Positions 8,820-18,100 of a stretch of DNA of 64,000 nt are shown here, piece by piece. Location: NCBI GenBank assembly GCA_937995835.1, contig CALKIV010000105.1, positions 24,621 through 88,620 of the forward strand, given 5' to 3'. How positions within the stretch are numbered: the stretch's first letter is position 1; each line of letters begins with the position of its first letter. Made by a program: the position numbers and the translations under genes. Under the pieces are notes generated by a model. That model had not been told where the DNA came from and ran no database searches. It saw only the letters and a list, made by a program, of their open reading frames with translations. This DNA is from an uncultured Dysgonomonas sp. Lineage in GTDB: Bacteria > Bacteroidota > Bacteroidia > Bacteroidales > Dysgonomonadaceae.

Positions 8820-9204
8820 GTTATTTTTATTCAGAAAAAAGCAATACTTAGAGATAAAAAAATGCTTTAGACTGTTAAAGGAATTTTGTTAGGTGAAATG
8901 TCAAAATGTAAATTTTAAAGTTGTTTTTGATCGTTTCTGTTTTACGAGTCTTTAAATAAGGGGGTGTTTGTGTTGTTTTATAGATCAAAAAGAAAGGCTA
9001 TAGAAGTTCTCTATATATTCTAAAGTGTCAATTTGACGGTAAAGAATCAGAAGGCTTTACAAGTCGATATTTTAGATTGTCTATAACGCAGGTTGGGTTT
9101 CTTTTTGCTACCGTTTTTAGTTAAAAGTTCTTGTTTTAGGCTTTTTTAATATATCTATTTTCGTTTTGGTGTTTTTCAGAGCAATTAATTTTAGTATCTT
9201 TAAA

Positions 9205-9471
9205 TAAATCAATGAAAAAGGGGTACATGATTGTTGATATTGCTCATTTAGAGTTCTCATAGTCATGTACATCTTTTGACCTTAACGTTCGATAATAAAG
9301 AAACTAACTTGAAGAAGTTGGTGGAGGGAATGGACAGCAACTGTGCGTTATGAGTCTTTTTTTGAATGTAAAGAGACAAAAAATGAATAAAGTAAGGCAT
9401 CTGAATATGTCTTCCTCCCAAGAATAAGAGCAACAAAGTCGGTTAAACGGCTTGTTGCTCTTTGGTTTTTT
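9205..9471 (+). ncRNA. Candidate structured small RNA, class unknown
   Basis: A strong plus-strand terminator at 9426-9471 has no plus-strand protein gene upstream of it, since both flanking genes are on the minus strand. TATCTTTA at 9195-9202 could be a -7 box, giving an RNA of roughly 260 nt. Within it are a long-range stem GTACATGA (9223-9230) with TCATGTAC (9263-9270) and a hairpin CTAACTT-GAAG-AAGTTGG (9303-9320). The size fits 6S-like or other Bacteroidales intergenic RNAs, but I cannot match a known family by eye. The 5' end is a guess. The rest of the 831-bp gap (8719-9204) shows no gene. Confidence 0.45.
9426..9471 (+). terminator. Strong orphan Rho-independent terminator
   Basis: AAGAGCAACAA (9426-9436) and TTGTTGCTCTT (9452-9462) form a perfect 11-bp stem with a 15-nt loop, followed by GGTTTTTT. 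It marks the 3' end of a plus-strand transcript, probably the RNA annotated here. Confidence 0.88.
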
Positions 9472-9550
9472 ACTTACTATGCTTCTTTATATATTATATT
9501 TATTTTTCTTTAAAGTTAGAGTTAAGATAAGAATTTAATTGTTCTGCATT

Positions 9551-9775
9551 TTACGAGTTTGATAGACGTGTGTAGTAAACACCGATCAGAACGATGGTTA
9601 CTAAAATAATGATAAGAATGGCAACGAGTGACAAAGTGTTGATGCCCAAAAGCCGTTGGAGGGAACTTCTGTTTGCATTCTTTTTGTGCTTTTTGATGCC
9701 ATTCATCGTTACTAGTATGATGATTAATGCTATAAGGATAATCAATAAATACAGAGCCATTAAACTTCCAGTCAT
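9551..9775 (-). CDS. Small two-helix membrane protein
   Basis: The 74 residues form two transmembrane helices (about 4-24 and 47-67) joined by a basic loop (KKHKKNANRSS). No family is recognised. A real gene is likely because hydrophobic segments and a positively charged loop are cleanly arranged and because the opposite-strand frame (9594-9782) looks like its mirror image. Its start is an ATG at the complement of 9773-9775. Topology would put both ends outside the cytoplasm. Confidence 0.55.
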   Translation of the reverse strand: MTGSLMALYLLIILIALIIILVTMNGIKKHKKNANRSSLQRLLGINTLSLVAILIIILVTIVLIGVYYTRLSNS

Positions 9776-9954
9776 GTTTTGATATCTTTATAAGGTTAGG
9801 TGTTCATAAAGTAAGGTAATTATTTTTTTTGAAAATCTAATTAGAAAACTCTAATTTTTATTGCCTGTATGCTGTTTCGTCAGCCCTTGCCGATGAATTT
9901 GAAAAGAGAAATGACAGATAAAAGAAAAAAAGGTGATAGCTCATATTATTTTTC

Positions 9955-9962
9955 TATTTTTG
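9955..9962 (+). promoter_or_regulatory. Candidate -7 promoter element for the LolD-dprA pair
   Basis: TATTTTTG matches the Bacteroidetes -7 consensus TAnnTTTG exactly and lies 31 bp upstream of the start codon at 9994, giving a leader of about 25 nt. The -33 region (about 9931-9934) is not TTTG. Confidence 0.45.
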
Positions 9963-9993
9963 TAACTAACGAACAAGAAACTGTTGTCTCAAA

Positions 9994-10671
9994 ATGATAG
10001 AAATAAAAGATATAACCAAAAGCTTTGGCAATCTGCAAGTGCTCAAAGGTGTTAGCCTTTCGGTAGGCAGAGGGGAAGTAGTATCCATTGTAGGGCCTAG
10101 TGGTGCAGGAAAAACCACCTTGTTGCAAATTATGGGTACGCTAGACAAAGCTGATGGAGGTACAATTTTGTTTGACGACAAAGATTTGCAAAACATGAAC
10201 GATAGCACGTTGTCCGAATTTAGGAATAAAAATATCGGTTTTGTGTTTCAGTTTCATCAGCTTTTGCCTGAATTTACAGCACTAGAAAATGTGATGATTC
10301 CAGCCTTGATCGGACGTCAACGGAAGTCTAAGGTAGAAGAAAGAGCAAGAGAACTTTTGACTATGCTAGGTTTGGAGGCACGTGCCGACCATAAACCGAA
10401 CGAGCTATCAGGAGGAGAAAAGCAGCGAGTGGCTGTTGCTCGAGCATTGATCAATCGCCCCATCATTGTCCTAGCCGATGAGCCATCGGGTAGTCTGGAC
10501 ACAGAGAATAAGGAAGAACTGCATCGCTTGTTTTTTGATCTTAGAGATAAATTAGGACAAACTTTTGTGATCGTAACTCATGATAAAGATCTGGCATCTC
10601 TAACTGACAGGGTGATCTATATGCAAGATGGCATGATTGTTCCTGAAATGAATGGAGACGATTTTAAATGA
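9994..10671 (+). CDS. lolD: ABC transporter ATPase, LolD type
   Basis: A 225-residue ATP-binding subunit. Walker A is GPSGAGKTT (34-42), the signature is LSGGEKQ (138-144), Walker B is IIVLADEP (157-164) and the H-loop His is H196. The overall sequence (SFGNLQVLKGVSLSV, FVFQFHQLLPEFTALENV) belongs to the MacB/LolD subgroup, which powers release of lipoproteins from the inner membrane or related export. The partner permease (LolC/E) is not in the neighbourhood. The last 4 bp overlap dprA (ATGA), so translation is probably coupled. The symbol is by family resemblance; FtsE or MacB-type paralogues remain possible. Confidence 0.85.
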   Translation: MIEIKDITKSFGNLQVLKGVSLSVGRGEVVSIVGPSGAGKTTLLQIMGTLDKADGGTILFDDKDLQNMNDSTLSEFRNKNIGFVFQFHQLLPEFTALENVMIPALIGRQRKSKVEERARELLTMLGLEARADHKPNELSGGEKQRVAVARALINRPIIVLADEPSGSLDTENKEELHRLFFDLRDKLGQTFVIVTHDKDLASLTDRVIYMQDGMIVPEMNGDDFK

Positions 10672-11792
10672 GCCAAATATCCGACGAAAAACTATTTTAT
10701 CAGATAGCCCTGACCAAAGTGCCAGGGGTGGGAGATATTGTTGGCAAGAATCTGATATCAGTCATTGGAGATCCTGAAGCTATTTTTAAATCTACTAAAG
10801 CATCCTTAAGTGCTATTAGAGGTTTGTCGCAGAAGGTAATCCTCGAAATCCTCAATCCTCGAATTCTCCAAGAAGCTGAAGAGGAACTTAATTTCGTAAA
10901 AAAAAACGATCTACAAACTTTCTTTATTGGTGAAGAAGGGTATCCACAACGGATGATAGATTGTGTGGATTCTCCACTCTTGCTCTATTATAAGGGTAAT
11001 GAGGAGCTTAATAAGCAGAAGGTGATTAGTATTGTGGGCACGCGAAACTCTACACGCTATGGCAGTGATTTTTGTGATGAATTTCTCAAAGAGTTGTCTA
11101 TACACTTTCCCGATTTATTGGTCGTTAGTGGACTAGCTTATGGAATAGATATTTCGGCGCATCGGGCTGCGCTGGCTAATGGATTGTCTACTATTGGGGT
11201 TCTAGCACATGGTTTGGATAGAATATATCCCACTGTACACCGTCAGACGGCTATGGAAATGGTAAGTCATGGAGGGCTGTTGACCGAATTTCCGAGCAAA
11301 ACAGAGCCCGATCGTTTCAACTTTGTGCGTCGTAATCGCATTGTGGCGGGTATGACTGATGCCGTTTTGGTCATCGAATCGAACGCTAAAGGAGGCTCGT
11401 TGATAACGGCAGAGATAGCCAGTTCATACTGCAAAGATGTTTTTGCCTTGCCCGGAAGAGTAACTGATACACGGTCAGAAGGATGCAATAAGTTGATAGA
11501 GAATCAAAAAGCTGAAATCTTAATCTCTGCCGAGCAGTTTATCAGACAGATGAATTGGGGACAAGAGAACAGTAAAAAAGGGAAAGCACCTAAGCAACAA
11601 CAACTCTTTTTTGATCTCTCTACCGAAGAAACTGCCATCATCGACAAATTGACGAAGGAGGGCGCAATGCACATCGATCAATTGTCTAAGAGTCTGGAGA
11701 TATCCGCTTTCGACCTGTTTTCTATCCTAATGGAGTTAGAAATGAAAGGAGCCGTCAATAGTTTGGCAGGTGGTTTTTATGAACTGGCGTGA
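10668..11792 (+). CDS. dprA: DNA-processing protein DprA
   Basis: A 374-residue DNA-processing chain A protein, which binds incoming single-stranded DNA in transformation and loads RecA. It has an N-terminal helix-hairpin-helix/SAM-like region (about 1-80, VPGVGDIVGKNLI), a Rossmann-like core with GTRNSTRYG, SGLAYGIDISAHRAAL, GVLAHGLDRIYP and RRNRIVAGM, and a C-terminal winged-helix domain (about 305-374). The length is typical. The start ATG overlaps the stop of the upstream ATPase gene. DprA is widespread in bacteria not known to be competent, so natural transformation is not implied. Confidence 0.95.
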   Translation: MSQISDEKLFYQIALTKVPGVGDIVGKNLISVIGDPEAIFKSTKASLSAIRGLSQKVILEILNPRILQEAEEELNFVKKNDLQTFFIGEEGYPQRMIDCVDSPLLLYYKGNEELNKQKVISIVGTRNSTRYGSDFCDEFLKELSIHFPDLLVVSGLAYGIDISAHRAALANGLSTIGVLAHGLDRIYPTVHRQTAMEMVSHGGLLTEFPSKTEPDRFNFVRRNRIVAGMTDAVLVIESNAKGGSLITAEIASSYCKDVFALPGRVTDTRSEGCNKLIENQKAEILISAEQFIRQMNWGQENSKKGKAPKQQQLFFDLSTEETAIIDKLTKEGAMHIDQLSKSLEISAFDLFSILMELEMKGAVNSLAGGFYELA

Positions 11793-12054
11793 TGAGAAAT
11801 GAGCTAGCTACTGGTGTACTCTCACATCCTTGTTTCTTCAAGTAATAAGACGATTTGTTGCATCATCTTCTGAGCATTTATCTAGACATTTAGTTAGGCT
11901 AGAACGAGAGACGTGTATAATTCTTTTCCCAATCTAAATATTCATCCCTACATTTTTTTAATAAAAAGGTCATAATACTTGTGAAACATCGTAAGAATCA
12001 CTATTTTGTATCTAAATCTAAGAGCTAAAACATATACTTTAAAAAATTACATTT

Positions 12055-13035
12055 ATGAAAAAATTATCTCTATTACTTTGTAGTGGGTTACTTATGTTCT
12101 TTTTCTCATGTAGCAGCAGTGACCTCCAAGATGAAAACGTACCGAAAGGTGACAAAGAATTAGTGCCTTTTTCGCTGAATACCAAAATCTGGACTCAAAG
12201 TGTGGAACCAATGAAAACCAAAAGTTCTGCAAATAACTATTATCCAGACAATATTGATGAACTAAGAAACGAAATTCGTTGGATTCAATACTTCGTTTAC
12301 GAAAAAGAAAGTGGAGCGTTTGTGAAACAAGACTTCATTTATAGTGAAACCCCTCTAAACGACCTTACGATCAGAGGATCTATTGCTAAAGGAAACTACA
12401 AAGTGATCGTTGTGGCTAAACAACGTGCTGAAAAATTTCATGGAGATACTGATCCCGGAGTAGAAACAAATTTGGCAACAGCAACCTTAAAGAGAGCCAA
12501 TTTAGGACATCATTTTTATGGCGAATTTGATATTGATGTTAATGATGCACCTATCGTTAATGATGTTGTGTTAAAACGAGTGACTGGCGAACTAGAAATC
12601 GTGATATTGGATGCAAAGGAGATTTTTGGAGACAATGTGGAAGCCTTCAAGCTAGAATATGCTCAACATAATTATTTGCAACTTCACAATGGATTTTGGG
12701 CTGGAGCATATACTTTGCCCGAAGAGTTAAATAGCATTGCTGGTCCTCTTTTGCTCGATGCTGATGTCGTGCCATACCCATATTGTATCATACCAACGGA
12801 TCCTAACATTGCGATGACTCCAAACCATCATGTGTCGGCTGCCGAAAGAGGAAAACTGAAGATGAGAGTAGAATTTAAAAATGCTCGCCCAGCGCTGGAA
12901 AGAATCATCGATATGCCACTTATTTACCCTAATTCTGTAACCAAAATAACAGGCTCTCTTAATGCTGAAAGTGAATTGGAGCTTTCCGTAGAATATCAAA
13001 AGGTTATGGGACAAATCTTCGAAGTAGCATTTTAA
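12055..13035 (+). CDS. FimB/Mfa2-family fimbrial-type lipoprotein
   Basis: This 326-residue lipoprotein has lipobox Cys C19 (FFFSCSSS), then a serine/acidic linker. LRNEIRWIQYFVYEKESG, GNYKVIVVAKQ and LKRVTGELEIVILD are the strand patterns of the FimB/Mfa2 family: two transthyretin-like domains that cap or anchor fimbriae in Porphyromonas and Bacteroides. The C-terminal strand (LELSVEYQKVMGQIFEVAF) fits a donor/acceptor fold. No major fimbrillin or tip gene is adjacent, so it is either an orphan anchor or a stalk subunit used with another locus. A terminator follows. The family call is by eye and moderately firm. Confidence 0.75.
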   Translation: MKKLSLLLCSGLLMFFFSCSSSDLQDENVPKGDKELVPFSLNTKIWTQSVEPMKTKSSANNYYPDNIDELRNEIRWIQYFVYEKESGAFVKQDFIYSETPLNDLTIRGSIAKGNYKVIVVAKQRAEKFHGDTDPGVETNLATATLKRANLGHHFYGEFDIDVNDAPIVNDVVLKRVTGELEIVILDAKEIFGDNVEAFKLEYAQHNYLQLHNGFWAGAYTLPEELNSIAGPLLLDADVVPYPYCIIPTDPNIAMTPNHHVSAAERGKLKMRVEFKNARPALERIIDMPLIYPNSVTKITGSLNAESELELSVEYQKVMGQIFEVAF

Positions 13036-13090
13036 AAGGATACACACTGTTATTAGTGCTTTCGGTGCTCTAATAGTAAATATTTTAATC

Positions 13091-13126
13091 AACAAGATGA
13101 TCTCATGTGAGATCATCTTGTTTTTT
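13091..13126 (+). terminator. Rho-independent terminator after the FimB-like gene
   Basis: AACAAGATGATCTCA (13091-13105) and TGAGATCATCTTGTT (13108-13122) are perfect complements, with the innermost pairs opening to form the loop. A T-run TTTTTTC follows. Confidence 0.92.
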
Positions 13127-13147
13127 CTTAAAAAACATTTATCTTTG
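13117..13147 (+). promoter_or_regulatory. Promoter of the metal-efflux locus, nested in the terminator
   Basis: CTTG (13117-13120), 19 bp, then TATCTTTG (13140-13147) fits the Bacteroidetes TTTG-N19-21-TAnnTTTG promoter with one mismatch in the -33 box. That box is part of the right arm of the upstream terminator. The start codon at 13156 is only 8 bp beyond the -7 box, so the message should be leaderless or nearly so. Confidence 0.6.
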
Positions 13148-13155
13148 TCATTAGT

Positions 13156-13632
13156 ATGAAGTTACGAAGACTGATAGCCATAATATTGATGACGCTAGCC
13201 AACTATGGAATGTTGGCACATAGTGTTATGCCTCATCATCATCATGAGGGTGTGGTGTTTTTGAATACTCATACTGCTTGTTGTGATGTTTCTCATTTGT
13301 GCAATCAATCTTCCTCGTGTTGTGCTGATGAAATAGACAGTGATGGCTCGCAAGGTGTTCGTCATGACAACTGTGATTTGTCACAACTCGTAGAACGTGA
13401 TGGGCGCTCCATTCTGGATGGTCTTTCTACTTTACAAATAGATAAAAATAACTTTGCACCAGAAGCTTGTTTATGTATTCTGTGCTACGCTTGCAATGAG
13501 TTGACAGTGAAGCTAGACAAAGCAACATTGTGCAAGTATCGTAGTTATTCTACTTATACCGAAAATTATACTTCCCCTTATGTTGGAGCAGTCTTTGGAC
13601 TTCGAGCTCCTCCTGCTCAATCTCGCATCTAA
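13156..13632 (+). CDS. Secreted Cys/His-rich protein, DUF6769-like
   Basis: The 158 residues start with a signal-like segment (RLIAIILMTLANYGMLAHS) followed by MPHHHHEG. The mature part has 11 cysteines, in clusters such as TACCDVSHLC and CLCILCYAC, and further histidines. It resembles the small Bacteroidales proteins (DUF6769) found ahead of heavy-metal efflux genes. Metal binding in the periplasm is plausible from the composition but not shown. It is followed after 304 bp by the adaptor gene of the efflux system, on the same strand. The start was chosen from the signal peptide and promoter position. Confidence 0.7.
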   Translation: MKLRRLIAIILMTLANYGMLAHSVMPHHHHEGVVFLNTHTACCDVSHLCNQSSSCCADEIDSDGSQGVRHDNCDLSQLVERDGRSILDGLSTLQIDKNNFAPEACLCILCYACNELTVKLDKATLCKYRSYSTYTENYTSPYVGAVFGLRAPPAQSRI

Positions 13633-13936
13633 GAGCCTAATTATTTCGACTGAATGACTGACTTGTTGTTTGATATCTTTAAGTAGGATATTAATCAATA
13701 CTTCTCCTTTTATTTTCAGCTAAATAAAGTTTGACGCTTCTGTTCCTTCTTTTCTAACAAAGAGAATAGAACAAGGTGTTGAGGCACTTAGATATTAACA
13801 CATTTCCAAATACTAAAACTATTTTGATTTGTCATGCACAGCAAGTGAGTTCCTGTCGACTATCTTATTTTTTGGATAGTGAAGACCGACTCCTTGTCAA
13901 GGAAAGGCAAAGAAGAACATAATACAATTATAAATA
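13633..13936 (+). other. Intergenic leader before the efflux operon
   Basis: This 304-bp gap has no gene. Two small hairpins lie close to the adaptor gene: ACTATC (13859-13864) with GATAGT (13875-13880), and TCCTT-GTC-AAGGA (13891-13903). They could belong to the 5' leader of the adaptor mRNA. No metal riboswitch was recognised. Confidence 0.4.
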
Positions 13937-15136
13937 ATGAAGAAATATATAATCTTTGTAGCCTGTATGCTGACATTGGCATGGGGTTGCAGTTCTAACA
14001 AAGGAGCAGATTCGCACGAAGGGCATGACCACAGCGAGCATCCTGCCGATCACAAACATGAGGAAGGACATGACCATAGCACGCACGAGCACGACGGGCA
14101 TGAGCATGGCGAAGGAGATGAGATTCTCTTGAGTGCCGAACAAGCCGAGTTGCTAGGAGTGAAAACCGAAAAGGTGGAAGCTAAACCTTTTCATCAGGTG
14201 ATAAAAACCAGTGGGCAAATTGTGGCAGCACAAGGTGAAGAGCGCACCGTGGTGGCTTCAATCAGTGGTGTGGTGAGTTATGCCAAAGCTGGTGCCAACG
14301 AAGGAAAAGCTGTGGGAAGAGGTGAAACTCTGTTTAGTATCTATGCAGGTAAAATGGCTGAGGGTGACCCCGTATTGAAAGCTAAAAGTACCTACGAAAT
14401 AGCCAAGCGAGAATATGACAGAGCTGAAATATTGGTTGCTGACAAACTGATTGCTCAGAAGGAATACAATGAGATTAAATTAGCATATAGCAATGCTAAG
14501 ATTGCCTACGAAGCCATCTCCAGTGGTAGACAGGGTGGGGGAGCTGCTATAACATCGCCTATCAACGGATTTGTGAAATCCAAATTGGTGGACGAAGGAC
14601 AATTTGTTAATGTGGGCGAACCTTTGATGGTGGTGGCTCAAAACAACAAGTTGCAATTGAGAGCCGATGTTTCGGAGCGGTATTACAAGTATCTTCAAGG
14701 TATACAATCAGCCAACTTTCAGACTCCTTATGATGACACATTGTATAAACTTTCAGAAATGAATGGGCAAATGCTTTCTTATGGAAGGTCGTCTAATGCG
14801 GGCGAAAATTTTATTCCGGTCAATTTTCAGTTCAATAACGTGGGGCATGTACTTCCGGGGTCTTACGTTGAGGTCTATCTTCTTTCAGGACAGCGTGAGG
14901 GTGTGATCTCTGTGCCTAAAACGGCACTGACTGACGAGTCCGGCAACTTTTTTGTTTATTGTAAGCTTTCTGCCGAAGAGTATGAAAGACGTGCCGTGAA
15001 ATTGGGAGCAACAGATGGCGATCGAATAGAAATATTAGAGGGCTTGAAGTTAGACGACAATGTGGTGGTTCAAGGAGCTTATTACGTTAAATTAGCAGCT
15101 GCCTCTGGTGCTATTCCGGATGGTCACCACCATTAA
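13937..15136 (+). CDS. RND metal-efflux periplasmic adaptor lipoprotein (CzcB/CusB type)
   Basis: A 399-residue membrane-fusion protein linking the inner-membrane pump to the outer-membrane channel. It has lipobox Cys C18 (LAWGCSS), then a histidine/acid-rich stretch (about 24-60, with repeated HDH, HEH and HGEG motifs), then the adaptor core: the lipoyl/barrel-sandwich halves around GVVSYAKAGANEGKAV and AAITSPINGFVKSKLVDEG, a helical hairpin (about 140-190) and the beta-barrel/MP domains. The C-terminus ends DGHHH. The histidine-rich N-terminus is typical of adaptors that capture Cu, Ag, Zn, Co or Cd. The metal cannot be decided from sequence. It lies 26 bp upstream of the pump gene. Confidence 0.92.
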   Translation: MKKYIIFVACMLTLAWGCSSNKGADSHEGHDHSEHPADHKHEEGHDHSTHEHDGHEHGEGDEILLSAEQAELLGVKTEKVEAKPFHQVIKTSGQIVAAQGEERTVVASISGVVSYAKAGANEGKAVGRGETLFSIYAGKMAEGDPVLKAKSTYEIAKREYDRAEILVADKLIAQKEYNEIKLAYSNAKIAYEAISSGRQGGGAAITSPINGFVKSKLVDEGQFVNVGEPLMVVAQNNKLQLRADVSERYYKYLQGIQSANFQTPYDDTLYKLSEMNGQMLSYGRSSNAGENFIPVNFQFNNVGHVLPGSYVEVYLLSGQREGVISVPKTALTDESGNFFVYCKLSAEEYERRAVKLGATDGDRIEILEGLKLDDNVVVQGAYYVKLAAASGAIPDGHHH

Positions 15137-15162
15137 TTGATAATCAAAAAAGAAGATTTACA

Positions 15163-18100
15163 ATGTTAAATAAGATAATACAAGCTGCATTATCCAATCG
15201 CCTGATCGTTTTGGTGGGAGCCGTACTGATCATGGTGGGTGGTATGTTTGTGGCTAACAAAATGGAAGTGGACGTGTTTCCCGACCTCAATGCGCCTACT
15301 GTGGTGGTGATGACCGAAGCCACAGGAATGGCTGCCGAGGAGGTGGAACGTGTGGTCACTTTCCCGATAGAGACAAGTGTGAACGGGGCTACTAATGTGC
15401 GCCGTGTGCGTTCGTCCTCCACCAATGGTTTCTCAGTGGTGTGGGTAGAATTTAACTGGGGAATGGATATCTATAAGGCAAGACAGATCGTTACCGAAAA
15501 ACTTGCCGAACTAGGTGAACAACTCCCTGAAAATGTAGGTAAACCAACTTTAGGGCCTCAATCGTCTATCATGGGCGAAATCATGATCATTGGACTTCAG
15601 GCAGATAGCACTTCGATGGAAGATTTACGAACCATTGCCGACTGGACGATTCGTCCACGTTTGATGTCTACCGGAGGGGTGGCACAGGTGACGGTGATGG
15701 GTGGCGATATTAAAGAATATCAAATCTTGCTCGATCCGGGACGTATGAAGCACTATGGTGTTTCGCTAGATGAGGTGTTGGCTGTTACTCAAGAAATGAA
15801 CCAGAATGCTGCGGGAGGAACCATCTACGAGCATGGGGCTGAGTACATCATCCGTGGTGTGTTGCAAACCAACGACTTTGGAGAGATGGGAAAAGCTGTG
15901 GTGAAAAAACAAGGTGAAAACCCTGTCCTGATCAGTGATATTGCTGAGGTAAAGATTGGGCATAAAGTGCCGATTTTGGGCATTGCATCGGAAGATGGCA
16001 AACCAGCTGTACTGATGACTGTAACCAAGCAACCCAATGTCAATACTTTGGAATTGACTGAAAAGCTAGATGCATCGTTAGAGGCAATACATAAAAACTT
16101 ACCCTCTGATATTAAAATCTCGACCGATATTTTTCGTCAAGAACGTTTTATCAATAGCTCTATTGGTAATGTGCAAAAGGCTTTGATAGAGGGCTCTATA
16201 TTTGTGGTAATCATCTTGTTTATCTTCTTGATGAACTTTCGAACCACCTTCATTTCCTTGATGGCTCTGCCACTATCTTTGCTGTCCACTGTGCTCATTT
16301 TGGAAGCTATGGGTATCACAATCAATACGATGACCCTCGGAGGATTGGCTATTGCCATTGGTTCCTTGGTAGACGATGCCATTATTGATGTGGAGAACGT
16401 TTATAAGCATTTAAGGTTGAATAAATTATTGCCCAAGGAAGAACGAAAAAGCGTATTGCAAGTAGTATTCGAAGCTTCTAAAGAGGTGCGTATGCCGATC
16501 TTGAACTCTACGCTGATTATTATCACTTGCTTTGTTCCTCTGTTTTTCCTTAGTGGTATGGAGGGACGTATGCTAGTGCCGCTGGGCGTATCGTTTATCT
16601 TGGCGTTGCTCACTTCCACCTTCATTGCCTTGACGGTAACCCCTGTGCTGTGTAGTTATCTTTTGGGGGCTGACAACAAGGAACACAAAGAGCCAATTGT
16701 GGCAGTGAAATTGAAAGGGTGGTACGAAAAAAGTCTCCATTGGGCACTAGATAAGCAAAAACCTATCTTGATTGTCACTATTGCTTTATTTATATCTGCT
16801 GTGGCTCTATTCTTCACTTTGGGACGAAACTTCTTGCCTCCATTCAATGAAGGATCGCTGACGATTGCTGTTGCCACCATGCCGGGTATTTCGGTAGAAG
16901 GGTCGGACAGGCAAGGAGCGTTAGCCGAATCTATTCTGCGATCTGTTCCGGAGATACAAACCACCGGGCGTAAAACGGGACGTGCCGAGCTGGACGAGCA
17001 CTCTTTTGGGGTAAACAGTTCGGAAATCGAAGCTCCATTTATTCTTAAAGACAGATCGAGAGACGAGATGATGGCGGAAATTCGTGAAAAGTTGGCACAG
17101 ATTCCGGGTGTAAGCATCGAGATTGGGCAACCTATTTCGCATCGTTTAGATCATATGTTATCTGGTACACAAGCAAATATCGCCATCAAAATATTTGGAG
17201 GCGATCTCAACAAGTTGTTCACTATTGGTAATCAGATCAAGGGCTCTATTTCTCAGATCGAAGGAGTTGCCGACCTCAATGTGGAGCAACAAGTGGAACG
17301 TCCACAATTGACCATCGTGCCAAAGCGTACGATGTTGGGTAAATATGGTATTTCATTGGCAGAGTTTTCAGAATTTGTGAAAACAATGCTTGCCGGGCAA
17401 GTGGTGTCACAAGTTTATGAAGAAGATAAGTCTTTCGACTTGACGTTGAAGGTGGGCGATCACTTTAGAGATACATCAGATAAAATCAAAAATTTGATGA
17501 TAGACACTGAAGACGGCTCTAAAGTGCCATTTGAATATGTTGCCGAAATACGTTCCACGATGGGGCCTAATGCTGTAAATCGCGAAAACGCACAACGAAA
17601 CATCGTCGTGTCGTGTAACGTGGCCGAGCGTGACCTGCGTGGTGTGGTGAATGATATTCAAGAGGCTGTGGAACGTGATGTTGCCATCCCTGATGGTTAT
17701 CATATAGAATATGGAGGACAATTTGAAAGCGAACAGGCTGCATCTCGCACGCTGATGATCACCTCATTGTTTGCCATTATGGTGATTTTCCTTTTGTTGT
17801 TCAATCAGTTCAAGGATGTGATGCAATCGGCTGTGGTGCTTGTCAATTTGCCATTAGCGCTAATTGGAGGAGTATACGCTATCTTAGCCACCAGTGGCGA
17901 GATTAGTATTCCTGCCATTATCGGATTTATTTCGCTATTTGGTATTGCCACACGTAATGGTATTTTGTTGATGGCACATTACAATGACTTGCATGCGCAT
18001 GGTTTGAATGTGGAAGACAGTATTGTCAGAGGCTCACTTGCCAGGCTGAATCCTATTTTGATGACTGCCCTTTGTTCTGCTTTGGCACTTATTCCATTGG

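Noticed and set aside
12727..13116. Minus-strand open frame of 129 codons over the end of the FimB-like gene
   Set aside because: It runs through the FimB-like coding region and into the plus-strand terminator; composition is that of antisense reading.
16656..17117. Minus-strand open frame of 153 codons inside the RND pump gene
   Set aside because: Antisense to an intact CzcA/CusA-type gene; no plausible start context or domain.
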